Assembly: GCA_045639325.1 (NCBI GenBank)
Contig: JAZUCU010000017.1
Coordinates: forward strand, 1 to 11,249
Direction: 5' to 3'
Origin: RGIG8244 sp045639325
GTDB taxonomy: Bacteria; Verrucomicrobiota; Lentisphaeria; Victivallales; UBA1829
DNA: 11,249 nucleotides
Position numbers and translations under genes: made by a program. How positions within the stretch are numbered: the stretch's first letter is position 1; the number at the start of each line of letters is the position of its first letter. Positions 1 through 7,244 of the stretch are shown here, piece by piece. A model generated the notes under the pieces. That model had not been told where the DNA came from and searched no databases. It worked only from the letters and a program-made list of their open reading frames with translations.

Positions 1-1414
1 AAACAACTAAAAAAATTTCTACTCTTGTAGATGGCTTTTGCGGTATGCAGGGTAATATGTCTAAACAACTAAAAAAATTTCTACTCTTGTAGATCCTGTC
101 TTCCCATTCGTCCGTCTGCAATGTCTAAACAACTCAAAAAATTTCTACTCTTGTAGATCTTTCCCCATTTTTTTCCCAACTGAATGTCTAAACAACTAAA
201 AAAATTTCTACTCTTGTAGATCCCAGTCGGTAAATATGTCATTTCCAGGTCTAAACAACTCAAAAAATTTCTACTCTTGTAGATTTTGTTATGATTGCAT
301 ACCCGTACAGGTGTCTAAACAACTCAAAAAATTTCTACTCTTGTAGATTCGGAATAGCGGTTGTACGGTGCTTTCGTCTAAACAACTCAAAAAATTTCTA
401 CTCTTGTAGATATAACCCATATAATCAGCGCATACACATGTCTAAACAACTCAAAAAATTTCTACTCTTGTAGATAACAATATCCTCATCCGCTGAACGT
501 CCTGTCTAAACAACTCAAAAAATTTCTACTCTTGTAGATTACACGTTCCGGCGGCGTTCACGGTATGTCTAAACAACTAAAAAAATTTCTACTCTTGTAG
601 ATATGCTTCTATTCCTTTAAGTTTCAGCCAGTCTAAACAACTCAAAAAATTTCTACTCTTGTAGATTTAAAGACATGACTGTGGCGGAATTGGTCTAAAC
701 AACTAAAAAAATTTCTACTTTTGTAGATCGGGCGCAATCCACCGGCAAATATAAAGTCTAAACAACTCAAAAAATTTCTACTCTTGTAGATAATGCGGTC
801 TAGGTACACCTGATCCATGTCTAAACAACTAAAAAAATTTCTACTCTTGTAGATGCTGGGATGTTAAAAGTGTTGAAAGAGTCTAAACAACTAAAAAAAT
901 TTCTACTCTTGTAGATCGCAAGACTTTCTCCGCCCTATCAAGGTCTAAACAACTAAAAAAATTTCTACTCTTGTAGATATCTTAGACAGAACAAGGTCAT
1001 CGACTGTCTAAACAACTAAAAAAATTTCTACTCTTGTAGATATGGTATGTTGAAAGCTCTGAGAAATGTCTAAACAACTAAAAAAATTTCTACTCTTGTA
1101 GATCGGGTGTATTGCGCCTCCAAATTTCATGTCTAAACAACTAAAAAAATTTCTACTCTTGTAGATATCCTACTGAATTGTTTGTAACCGTGCGTCTAAA
1201 CAACTAAAAAAATTTCTACTCTTGTAGATTAAGTGGATATGACGGAAAAGAAGAAGTCTAAACAACTAAAAAAATTTCTACTCTTGTAGATTCTGAACTG
1301 GGGATCGGACTGGTCAAGTCTAAACAACTCAAAAAATTTCTACTCTTGTAGATGCCGTTATTTCGCAGTTTCCGGCGGGTCTAAACAACCAAAAAAATTT
1401 CTACTCTTGTCGTG
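1..1414 (+). CRISPR. Type V-A (Cas12a) CRISPR array, leader-distal part, 22 spacers
   Basis: The repeat is 36 nt. It starts GTCTAAACAACT, has A or C at position 13, and ends in the 19-nt handle AATTTCTACTCTTGTAGAT. The handle's stem TCTAC/GTAGA with a TCTT loop is the Cas12a crRNA hairpin, and from memory it equals the Acidaminococcus Cas12a handle. The first repeat lacks its first 4 nt at the window edge (1-32). Full repeats start at 59, 123, 186, 249, 313, 376, 440, 504, 567, 631, 693, 756, 819, 881, 943, 1006, 1068, 1131, 1194, 1256 and 1318, and a degenerate one starts at 1379. Spacers are 25-28 nt and I saw no two alike. Repeat 12 (693-728) has a C-to-T change in the loop (TTTT) that keeps the stem. 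In type V-A the handle lies 5' of its spacer, so transcription is rightward. The degenerate end is on the right, so leader and cas genes should lie left of the window. No cas gene is visible here. Confidence 0.98.
1379..1414 (+). repeat. Degenerate terminal CRISPR repeat
   Basis: This last repeat matches the consensus for its first 32 nt except T-to-C at position 12 (AACC instead of AACT). Its last four bases AGAT are replaced by CGTG. That removes the 3' side of the handle stem (GTAGA becomes GTCGT), so it should not fold into a Cas12a processing hairpin. Decay of the leader-distal repeat is common and fixes the array's orientation. Spacer 22 (1354-1378) is preceded by an intact repeat and should still be usable. 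Confidence 0.93.
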
Positions 1415-1430
1415 TGTGGTGTGTTTGAAC

Positions 1431-1458
1431 TTGACATTTTGAAAAGTTGTATTATAGT
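1431..1458 (+). promoter_or_regulatory. Sigma70-type promoter of the GH1 gene
   Basis: A perfect -35 box TTGACA (1431-1436) is followed after 16 nt by the -10 box TATAGT (1453-1458). Transcription would start near 1465 and leave a leader of about 45 nt before the start codon. A nearby TATTAT (1450-1455) is only 13 nt from the -35 and is less likely. The promoter begins 20 bp past the last conserved base of the CRISPR array. I see no obvious operator in this stretch. Confidence 0.75.
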
Positions 1459-1498
1459 AGGCAGTGTGCAAGACAAGTCGAAATATGATCAGCACGAC

Positions 1499-1503
1499 AG
1501 GAG
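1499..1503 (+). promoter_or_regulatory. Ribosome binding site deciding the GH1 start
   Basis: The Shine-Dalgarno core AGGAG precedes two in-frame adjacent ATG codons at 1507 and 1510. It lies 3 nt from the first and 6 nt from the second. The usual gap favours 1510, so the first methionine is probably not used. The difference is one residue. Confidence 0.6.
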
Positions 1504-1509
1504 AAAATG

Positions 1510-2847
1510 ATGAGCGCAGAACGCGATTTTTCTAAAGATTTTATCTGGGGTACTGCAACCGCATCCTATCAGGTCGAGGGCGCCGCGTATGAAGATGGAA
1601 AAGGGCCTTCCATTTGGAATGCATTCGAGAAAATGCCCGGCGGGATCGCCGATAACGTGACCGGGGATGTTACAAGTAATCAATATCATTGCTATCCTGA
1701 AGATATCCGCTTGATGAAAGAAGCCGGGATGAATGCGTATCGTTTCTCCCTCGCATGGAGCCGGATTTTTCCCGAAGGAAAGGGGAAGATCAATCCGAAA
1801 GGTTTGGATTATTACAAGCGGCTTTGTGACGGATTGCTGGAAAATGGTATTACGCCTTATGTCACTTTGTATCATTGGGATCTGCCGCTGGCTCTGCAGG
1901 AACAATATGGCGGTTGGGAATCCCGGGAGACCGCAAAGTATTTCGGAGAATATGCCGCCGTTGCCGCCGAAGAACTGGGCGATCGCGTGAAGCATTACTT
2001 TACTGTCAATGAATTCCTGGGCTGCACGGATAATGGTTATTCCGTCGGCATAATCGCGCCCGGATTGAATTTGGATAATAAACGTCGGAATCAGGTGCGG
2101 CATAATATGCTGCTTGGTCATGGTTTTGCATTGCAGGCGTTGCGTGCGAAAGCACCGGGTGCAAAAGTCGGGATCGCTGAAAATCCTACTTTCTTTATGC
2201 CGGTCATGGATACGCCGGAGCATGTGGATGCTGCAAAGAAAGCTTTCCGGGAAACCAATGCGCATTTTCTGACAGCGATCATGGAAGGCCGGTATATTGA
2301 GTCTTATCTGGAATCGGAAAAAGAAAATGCTCCCGTTGTGGAAGATGGCGATTTCAAATTGATCGGTGCGCCGTTGGACTTCCTCGGGTTGAATGTTTAT
2401 TATGGTAAATATGTCCGTTCTGCTCCGGAAACGGAAAAGGGGTATGTTATTTTTGACCGGTATAACGATGATTCCAGTCTTCTCTTCCAGCCGTCCTCCA
2501 TGTATTGGGGATGCCGGATTGTCAATGAATTGTGGCCGCAGAAGGAAATCATTATATCCGAAAACGGAATTTCCGGCGGAGATCATCCCGATAAAGAAGG
2601 GAAGATTTATGACATGCAGCGCATTAAATATCTCCGCGGTTATTTGAGCGAGATGGCACGGGTGATCCGGGAAGGTGTCCCGGTGAAAGGTTATCTGCAT
2701 TGGAGTCTGCTGGATAACCTGGAATGGTGTTCCGGTTTCCGTCCCCGTTTCGGCTTGATTTTCGTCAATTATGCCACATCGGAACGCTTCCCGAAATTGA
2801 GTTACAAGTGGTATGCGGAATTGATCCGGACCGGAAAAATTGTGTAA
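1510..2847 (+). CDS. GH1 family beta-glucosidase, cytoplasmic
   Basis: A retaining glycosidase of family GH1 that most likely hydrolyses terminal beta-glucose (possibly beta-galactose or fucose) from imported oligosaccharides. From ATG 1510 it has 445 residues, the usual family length, with no signal peptide, so it should act in the cytoplasm. Visible landmarks are the N-terminal signature FIWGTATASYQVEGA (about 11-25), HWD (122-124), the acid/base motif TVNEF with Glu168, and the nucleophile motif ISENG with Glu351. Next come HWSLLDNLEW (398-407) and the C-terminal RFGLIFVNY. The Glu-Trp pair in DNLEW is typical of enzymes for unphosphorylated glucosides; 6-phospho enzymes usually differ here, so a PTS-type substrate is less likely. 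The acid/base motif is normally TLNEP; Pro is replaced by Phe. The gene stands alone with its own promoter and terminator. The family call is very secure; the substrate is inferred. Confidence 0.96.
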   Translation: MSAERDFSKDFIWGTATASYQVEGAAYEDGKGPSIWNAFEKMPGGIADNVTGDVTSNQYHCYPEDIRLMKEAGMNAYRFSLAWSRIFPEGKGKINPKGLDYYKRLCDGLLENGITPYVTLYHWDLPLALQEQYGGWESRETAKYFGEYAAVAAEELGDRVKHYFTVNEFLGCTDNGYSVGIIAPGLNLDNKRRNQVRHNMLLGHGFALQALRAKAPGAKVGIAENPTFFMPVMDTPEHVDAAKKAFRETNAHFLTAIMEGRYIESYLESEKENAPVVEDGDFKLIGAPLDFLGLNVYYGKYVRSAPETEKGYVIFDRYNDDSSLLFQPSSMYWGCRIVNELWPQKEIIISENGISGGDHPDKEGKIYDMQRIKYLRGYLSEMARVIREGVPVKGYLHWSLLDNLEWCSGFRPRFGLIFVNYATSERFPKLSYKWYAELIRTGKIV

Positions 2848-2875
2848 GCGAGAAACGCATTTTGCGTATGGATCA

Positions 2876-2911
2876 GGCGATTATCCCATGGCGGGGTAAT
2901 CGCCTTTTTTT
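2876..2911 (+). terminator. Intrinsic terminator of the GH1 gene
   Basis: A 12-bp stem (2876-2887 with 2893-2904, one T-G pair) closes a 5-nt loop and is followed by seven T (2905-2911), then CTTTT. It lies 28 nt after the GH1 stop. The T-tract ends 3 nt from the stop codon of the convergent transglutaminase gene (2915-2917). On the minus strand the hairpin is not followed by a T-tract, so it is mainly a plus-strand terminator, although the same stem could slow or stop transcripts from the other side. Confidence 0.92.
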
Positions 2912-2914
2912 CTT

Positions 2915-5900
2915 TTACGGCAACAGAGAATAGGGGAGCAATTCTTTCAATGTCGCATGGATGGATGTTACTGCTTTTGCACAATCGGCGGCATCGGCAG
3001 GGGAGCAGGGGCACTTCCCGTATTCAACGGCATAATAGTGGTTGAAGAGAAGACGCAGATCCTGTTCCAGCTGTTCGCTTTTTGCTGAGTGCAACGCTCC
3101 GTCATCTTCCGGATATTTCTTGCTCAGCAGTTCCAAATAGGTCTGTCTGATGGCTGAGGCATAGGCGAGCAGTTCCATATTCTTCCGGCGTTCCATACGG
3201 GCAAGAATCAGGAACAGACGCAATGCCCGGTAAGAGCAGAGAATACTTTGTGCCGGATCATTTTCCTGTATCAGCCTGGCTTGTTCCAGCAGTTGAAGGG
3301 AACGGTGACGGCTGATGAGGAGTCCAAGGAAATGGAGGATCCGGCGGAAACAAATCAGAAGGATGACAAGCGCAATAACAACGACGACTATTGCGTTTCG
3401 TGCTCCCGGGGCAGAAAGTAAACAGCGGACTGCGTTTTTAAGTTTTTCTTTGCAGATGCGGGTAAACTTCTGCAGGCGTTCTTTGATCCCGGTCGGCTTG
3501 ACTTCACGCGGTTTTTGAGTAACGGTTTTGATATCTTTTTTGACGATCTCTTTCTTTTGACTTTCCGCCTGGACTTTTTTATGCTGCTTCATCGCTTCCA
3601 GCTGCATGAGCCGATTGGCCTCCCTTTCTGCCGCATCTTTTATGAGTTCTTTCTGTACAAATTCCAGTGCTTCCTGCGTCATTTCCGGCGGCATGATACG
3701 CCATTGATCGCCGAATGGATCACGGAAACGGCCGATACCGACCGGCGTTGTTTGTGAAACGATTTCCCCGGGCGGGACACCATCGAAGGTCAGCCAGCCT
3801 GTTCCGGCGATGAAAATCTGACTCCATGCGTGGGCGTGATATTCGTAGACTTCAATCTGTCCGGTCATGGCGTTATAATTTCCGGGAGAGAACCCGGTGG
3901 CCACACGGGCGGGAAGACCGGCACAGCGGGCGAGGATCGTCAATGCGGCGGCAAAATATTCGCAATGACCTTCCTTGAGTTTGAAGAGGAAGTATTCCAC
4001 ACTTTCCTTATCGGCGGGCACGGGGGCCGCATACAATTTATATTGGTAATGAGTCCGCAGATGATCCCGCAGTGCAATAGCTTTTTCATAAGGCGTATGT
4101 ATATTTTTTGTGATGTCTTTAGCCAATTCTGCGATGCGCGGCGAAAGTTTTTCCGGCACTTGGAGAAAATGACTGGCGGGCAGAGAAAGGAGCCATGCCG
4201 GATCACGGGCGACAGCCGGTTTCCGGACCGGTTTTTTCGGTGCGGGCTTTTTGACTGCGACGGGCTTTTTGACTGCGACGGGCTTTTTGACAGCCGGTTT
4301 TGCGACGGGCTTTTTGACAGCCGGTTTTGCCGGAGCCGATTTCTTTGCGGTTTGTTTCTGACCGGGTTTGATATTTTTCTTTTGCTTGGCTGCCGCAGCC
4401 TTTTGTGCTGCCAGACGTTTTGCGGCTGCGGCTTTCAATGCCGCTTTTTTTCTTTCGGCAGCGGCTTTTGCAGTGGCGGCACGTTTTTCGGCAGCGGCTT
4501 TTGCAGCGGCAGCACGTTTTTCGGCAGCGATACGCAATTTTTCACGCCATTCATGGTCTTTTTTCCTGATGTGGGCGAAATATTCTTCTGCGGAGGTATA
4601 AATTTCCGGTGCTGTGATGACCGGGGAGACAGGGGTGTTTTTTGCCACAGGCGGTTTCGGTTTCACTGGAACCACCAGAATACTTCGTGTTGAATAGATA
4701 TAAGGCGTTGCCGGGTAACCTTTTTCAATGGATTTTAATTTTGCCGTGAAAAGGCCTTGCTTAATATGATATTTCTGAGGAGTCCATTGCTTGCTCAGAA
4801 TGACTTCCGCATCAATATGATTCATGAAGTCGACAGGGCGATAAGGAGCATAGAGACTGGGTGAAATCCATTTCTGAATGGTATATTTGCTTTCCAGCTG
4901 AAAAGAACGGTTTGATGACTTATTGCTGTGGATAACACGGCTTTTTGTAAATTTTTCCGTTGTTATCCATTTTTTGCCGTCATAAAAATCATACAGTGCC
5001 GCCAGATGGTAGAGTTTGACTGGCATGTTAACGGTAAAGAGCAGTTCTTTTCCCGGTGGAGCACTTTTGCCGCTGCCCATTTCTTCGCCGGGGAGATCGG
5101 AAGAAACTTTCTTTTTTCCCTGATTATCTGCTACATCCGGTTGTTCGTCGGTCGTAGTCGTATTCTCGGCATTTTCATCCTTGAGGAATTTTTTATCCTG
5201 TCCCAGCCATTTTTTCAGATCCGGTGGCATGACCGATTTTCGTGTAGTGGAGAAGGAAACTTCAAAAAATCCTTCATCGCCTTTCATTTTCAACGGGATA
5301 AAACTGAAAATCAACAGGAAAACAGGGACAAACAAAAGAAGCAGCATCAGATAGAAATGCCAGGTGCGCTTCAGAGTCCGTATGGGGGCGGGGGATGTTG
5401 ATTCGTGGAGTGTTCCGGTGCCGGAAAGAGCTTTGGAACGTTCCACGGCAAAGGAGATGAGCAGACTGCCCATTGCTCCCGGAATCAGATACAGCAGAAT
5501 TGTACGCGGAATCAAGCCGGAATAAATAATCAATAAAATGCTGATGAGGAAGATGTAAGAATAATCTCTCCGGTTGCAGTTGATAAAAAATGCAAAAGTG
5601 CACAAAACAAGAACTTCGACAAATGCAATATCGAACATTACATCCATCCGCAGCCGGTATGTCAGCCACAAACAGCTGCCCAGAAAGATGAGACATCCGA
5701 TTAATTGCCGTAACAGAATATCCATCCAACGATATGGTACATACACAAAGAACGAAAACGGAATCAGCAGAAGAATCGTTCCCACCGTAAAACGCGGCGA
5801 GCCATGCTGCCACAATGCTGCGGCGATGGAGAGTCCGAAAAGCAGTGCAAAAAGAAAATGACACCGGTTGCCTTGCGGTCTTTCCTGCATGTTGGAGAAG

Positions 5901-6010
5901 TCAACGACCTGAGCATTTCTTTCTTCTTCATTGCCGGAAAGGATGTTTCGGAGGATAGCGAAGAGTTTTCCGGGAAGGATTCGGAGCTGTTTTATGTCAA
6001 ATTTTTTCAT
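2915..6010 (-). CDS. TgpA-like membrane transglutaminase with Lys/Ala/Pro-rich insert
   Basis: A 1031-residue multi-domain membrane protein. Roughly seven hydrophobic segments lie at residues 51-240 (DUF3488/TgpA-like N-terminus). A large, presumably periplasmic region follows, with a Lys/Ala-rich helical stretch at about 491-555 and KKPVA repeats at 563-600. The transglutaminase-like core carries Cys683 (GHCEYFAAAL), His727 (HAHAWSQ) and Asp743 (GWLTFDG), a complete Cys-His-Asp triad. One more membrane helix (about 873-890) precedes a cytoplasmic helical tail resembling DUF4129, ending in HYYAVEYGK and SPADAADCAKA. The family is linked to cell-envelope protein or peptide chemistry; the substrate is unknown. 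The start is set at ATG 6010, with AGGA 6 nt upstream and a 14-nt overlap with the DUF58 gene. An in-frame ATG at 6160 would add 50 hydrophilic residues lying wholly over the DUF58 gene, and is unlikely. HAWSQ and FDG differ from the usual HAWxE and DP. It is the last gene of the operon. Confidence 0.93.
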   Translation of the reverse strand: MKKFDIKQLRILPGKLFAILRNILSGNEEERNAQVVDFSNMQERPQGNRCHFLFALLFGLSIAAALWQHGSPRFTVGTILLLIPFSFFVYVPYRWMDILLRQLIGCLIFLGSCLWLTYRLRMDVMFDIAFVEVLVLCTFAFFINCNRRDYSYIFLISILLIIYSGLIPRTILLYLIPGAMGSLLISFAVERSKALSGTGTLHESTSPAPIRTLKRTWHFYLMLLLLFVPVFLLIFSFIPLKMKGDEGFFEVSFSTTRKSVMPPDLKKWLGQDKKFLKDENAENTTTTDEQPDVADNQGKKKVSSDLPGEEMGSGKSAPPGKELLFTVNMPVKLYHLAALYDFYDGKKWITTEKFTKSRVIHSNKSSNRSFQLESKYTIQKWISPSLYAPYRPVDFMNHIDAEVILSKQWTPQKYHIKQGLFTAKLKSIEKGYPATPYIYSTRSILVVPVKPKPPVAKNTPVSPVITAPEIYTSAEEYFAHIRKKDHEWREKLRIAAEKRAAAAKAAAEKRAATAKAAAERKKAALKAAAAKRLAAQKAAAAKQKKNIKPGQKQTAKKSAPAKPAVKKPVAKPAVKKPVAVKKPVAVKKPAPKKPVRKPAVARDPAWLLSLPASHFLQVPEKLSPRIAELAKDITKNIHTPYEKAIALRDHLRTHYQYKLYAAPVPADKESVEYFLFKLKEGHCEYFAAALTILARCAGLPARVATGFSPGNYNAMTGQIEVYEYHAHAWSQIFIAGTGWLTFDGVPPGEIVSQTTPVGIGRFRDPFGDQWRIMPPEMTQEALEFVQKELIKDAAEREANRLMQLEAMKQHKKVQAESQKKEIVKKDIKTVTQKPREVKPTGIKERLQKFTRICKEKLKNAVRCLLSAPGARNAIVVVVIALVILLICFRRILHFLGLLISRHRSLQLLEQARLIQENDPAQSILCSYRALRLFLILARMERRKNMELLAYASAIRQTYLELLSKKYPEDDGALHSAKSEQLEQDLRLLFNHYYAVEYGKCPCSPADAADCAKAVTSIHATLKELLPYSLLP
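4253..4329 (-). repeat. In-frame 18/27-bp tandem repeats encoding KKPVA units
   Basis: Read on the plus strand, the 18-nt unit GACTGCGACGGGCTTTTT occurs twice in a row (4253-4270 and 4271-4288). A 27-nt variant starting GACAGCCGGTTTTG follows at 4289-4315 and restarts at 4316. On the coding strand these give KKPVAV and a nine-residue form with an extra KPA. All units are multiples of three, so gain or loss changes protein length without a frameshift. Confidence 0.9.
4456..4531 (-). repeat. 33-bp tandem repeat encoding Ala/Lys-rich 11-mers
   Basis: The motif CGGCAGCGG recurs at 4456, 4489 and 4522, exactly 33 bp apart. The first two units differ by only a few bases over their length and the third is partial. 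They encode repeats of the form AEKRAAxAKAA in the transglutaminase protein, a pattern expected to make a long charged helix. The period keeps the reading frame. Confidence 0.88.
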
Positions 6011-7244
6011 AGTCGTTCCTGCTTTCCAGAATTTCCGCGCCGGATGTGAAATCGGCAATTTCGGGCATACAATGTTTATCCAGTCCGGCGAGAGCTTTTC
6101 GTTTGTCGATGAATCTGGGCTTATCCGGTTCAATCCGCGGGAAGTTTTCTGCCGGAGCATAAATCCAGAAACAGGTGCAGTCCTGTTCTTCCAATGTGCC
6201 GATGCAATCGGGGACGATTGTGTGGGACATGCTCAGAAAATAGACGATCGAGCGTTGCGGGATGGTTTCGAGCACCGCCTGCAGAACAGAGGTATAATCC
6301 AGATCCGATTCCTGCAGATTCAAGAGAACATGCCGGATTTTCTTTCTCACGGATGAGGCATCACCGGTCAAGTGGTGCAAATCCCCATTGCCATCGGCGG
6401 CGGCAAAGCGCAGATGACAGTATTTGCGGCTGAGGTATTCGGTAATGGATGCCGCGCAGGAAATCAGAAATTCAAAGTTGTTGCTGCAAGGCTCCTGACT
6501 TTTCGATTTCTTTTCCGTATCCAGCAGGATCACAATCTGATCGACGGCAGATGCTTCAAATTCCTTGACCATCAGCTTGCCTTTTGTTGCAGTGGATTTC
6601 CAGTGAATATGACGCACTTCATCCCCGATTCGATAGGGGCGGACACCGAAAAATTCCGGTCCGTTACCGGCTCTGCCCATATTTCTGCCTTCGGGGTCGG
6701 GTAAACCACCGCTCTTGTTTGCGGTTGCCAAGGATTGAAGCGGCATGATGCGTGGGTGGATTTCGACCTGTTCCGGAAGAATAAATTTCTTGCGCTTAAA
6801 AAATAATCCCAGTGGATCGCCGGAAATAAGATAGACTTTTTTCAGAAAAAAGATGCCCCGCTTTTCCGCTTTGACCTGCCGGGTATCGGAATAGGTTTCC
6901 TTCGGTGCAAGCGGGGGGATGACAAAGGCATTTTGTGCTGTCACGCAGAATGGGTAATTTTCCTGCATGATACAGCTTTGCCGATAGAAGGGCAGGCGGT
7001 TTTCCAGTGTGATTCCGAGATACAACGGTTCGCCGCAGGTGCCGTCCCGCAGGGCATGGCGTTCCAATCGCAATCCGGCAAAGGAAAGCTGTGCCATGAG
7101 GAATGCAGAAATCACAGCGGCATCAAGCAACGCCGCCGTGAAAGCGGTGATAAAGCCGGAATTGACGTAGGCGACTGCCGTTGCCGCTGCAGCAATGAAC
7201 AACAAAAGCAGCCCCCGCAGAGTGGGGAGCGCAAAGAAACTCAT
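5997..7244 (-). CDS. DUF58 family protein, partner of MoxR
   Basis: A 415-residue protein with two N-terminal hydrophobic segments (about 8-26 and 30-54), then a soluble part. The DUF58 signature is clear at about 195-232: GPEFFGVRPY, GDEVRHIHWK and KGKLMVKEFE, matching the family pattern of a Gly-Asp-x-x-Arg-x-Ile-x-Trp-Lys core. VILLDTE (238-244) follows, in the position of the von Willebrand A-like fold strand with its metal-site aspartate. Proteins of this family are nearly always encoded beside MoxR ATPases and are thought to be their VWA-like partners at the membrane; the biochemical role is not settled. The ATG overlaps the MoxR stop as ATGA (4 nt), with GAGGA 9 nt upstream, so translation is probably coupled. 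Its end overlaps the transglutaminase start by 14 nt. Confidence 0.94.
   Translation of the reverse strand: MSFFALPTLRGLLLLFIAAAATAVAYVNSGFITAFTAALLDAAVISAFLMAQLSFAGLRLERHALRDGTCGEPLYLGITLENRLPFYRQSCIMQENYPFCVTAQNAFVIPPLAPKETYSDTRQVKAEKRGIFFLKKVYLISGDPLGLFFKRKKFILPEQVEIHPRIMPLQSLATANKSGGLPDPEGRNMGRAGNGPEFFGVRPYRIGDEVRHIHWKSTATKGKLMVKEFEASAVDQIVILLDTEKKSKSQEPCSNNFEFLISCAASITEYLSRKYCHLRFAAADGNGDLHHLTGDASSVRKKIRHVLLNLQESDLDYTSVLQAVLETIPQRSIVYFLSMSHTIVPDCIGTLEEQDCTCFWIYAPAENFPRIEPDKPRFIDKRKALAGLDKHCMPEIADFTSGAEILESRNDYEKI

Noticed and set aside
81..473. Two 60-residue open frames (81-263 minus, 291-473 plus) inside the array
   Set aside because: They consist of translated CRISPR repeats and spacers, with no ribosome binding site.
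1..1414. cas genes of the type V-A system
   Set aside because: None of the coding regions in the window resembles cas12a, cas4, cas1 or cas2; they are presumed to lie left of position 1.
1489..2700. 403-residue open frame antisense to the GH1 gene
   Set aside because: The opposite strand encodes a complete GH1 enzyme with all catalytic motifs; the antisense protein shows no recognisable domain.
2855..2867. Small hairpin ACGCA/TGCGT as a terminator for the minus-strand operon
   Set aside because: Only 5 bp with a short TTTCT tail on the minus strand; too weak to call, though it is the only candidate after the 2876-2904 stem.
3830..4693. 287-residue plus-strand open frame across the transglutaminase gene
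   Set aside because: It is a shadow of the Lys/Ala repeats: its Cys/Gly/Phe-rich repeats mirror the tandem DNA units, and no start signal is seen.
6011..6160. 50-residue N-terminal extension of the transglutaminase protein
   Set aside because: It lies entirely within the DUF58 gene, is hydrophilic ahead of the first membrane helices, and the ATG at 6010 has an AGGA at good spacing.
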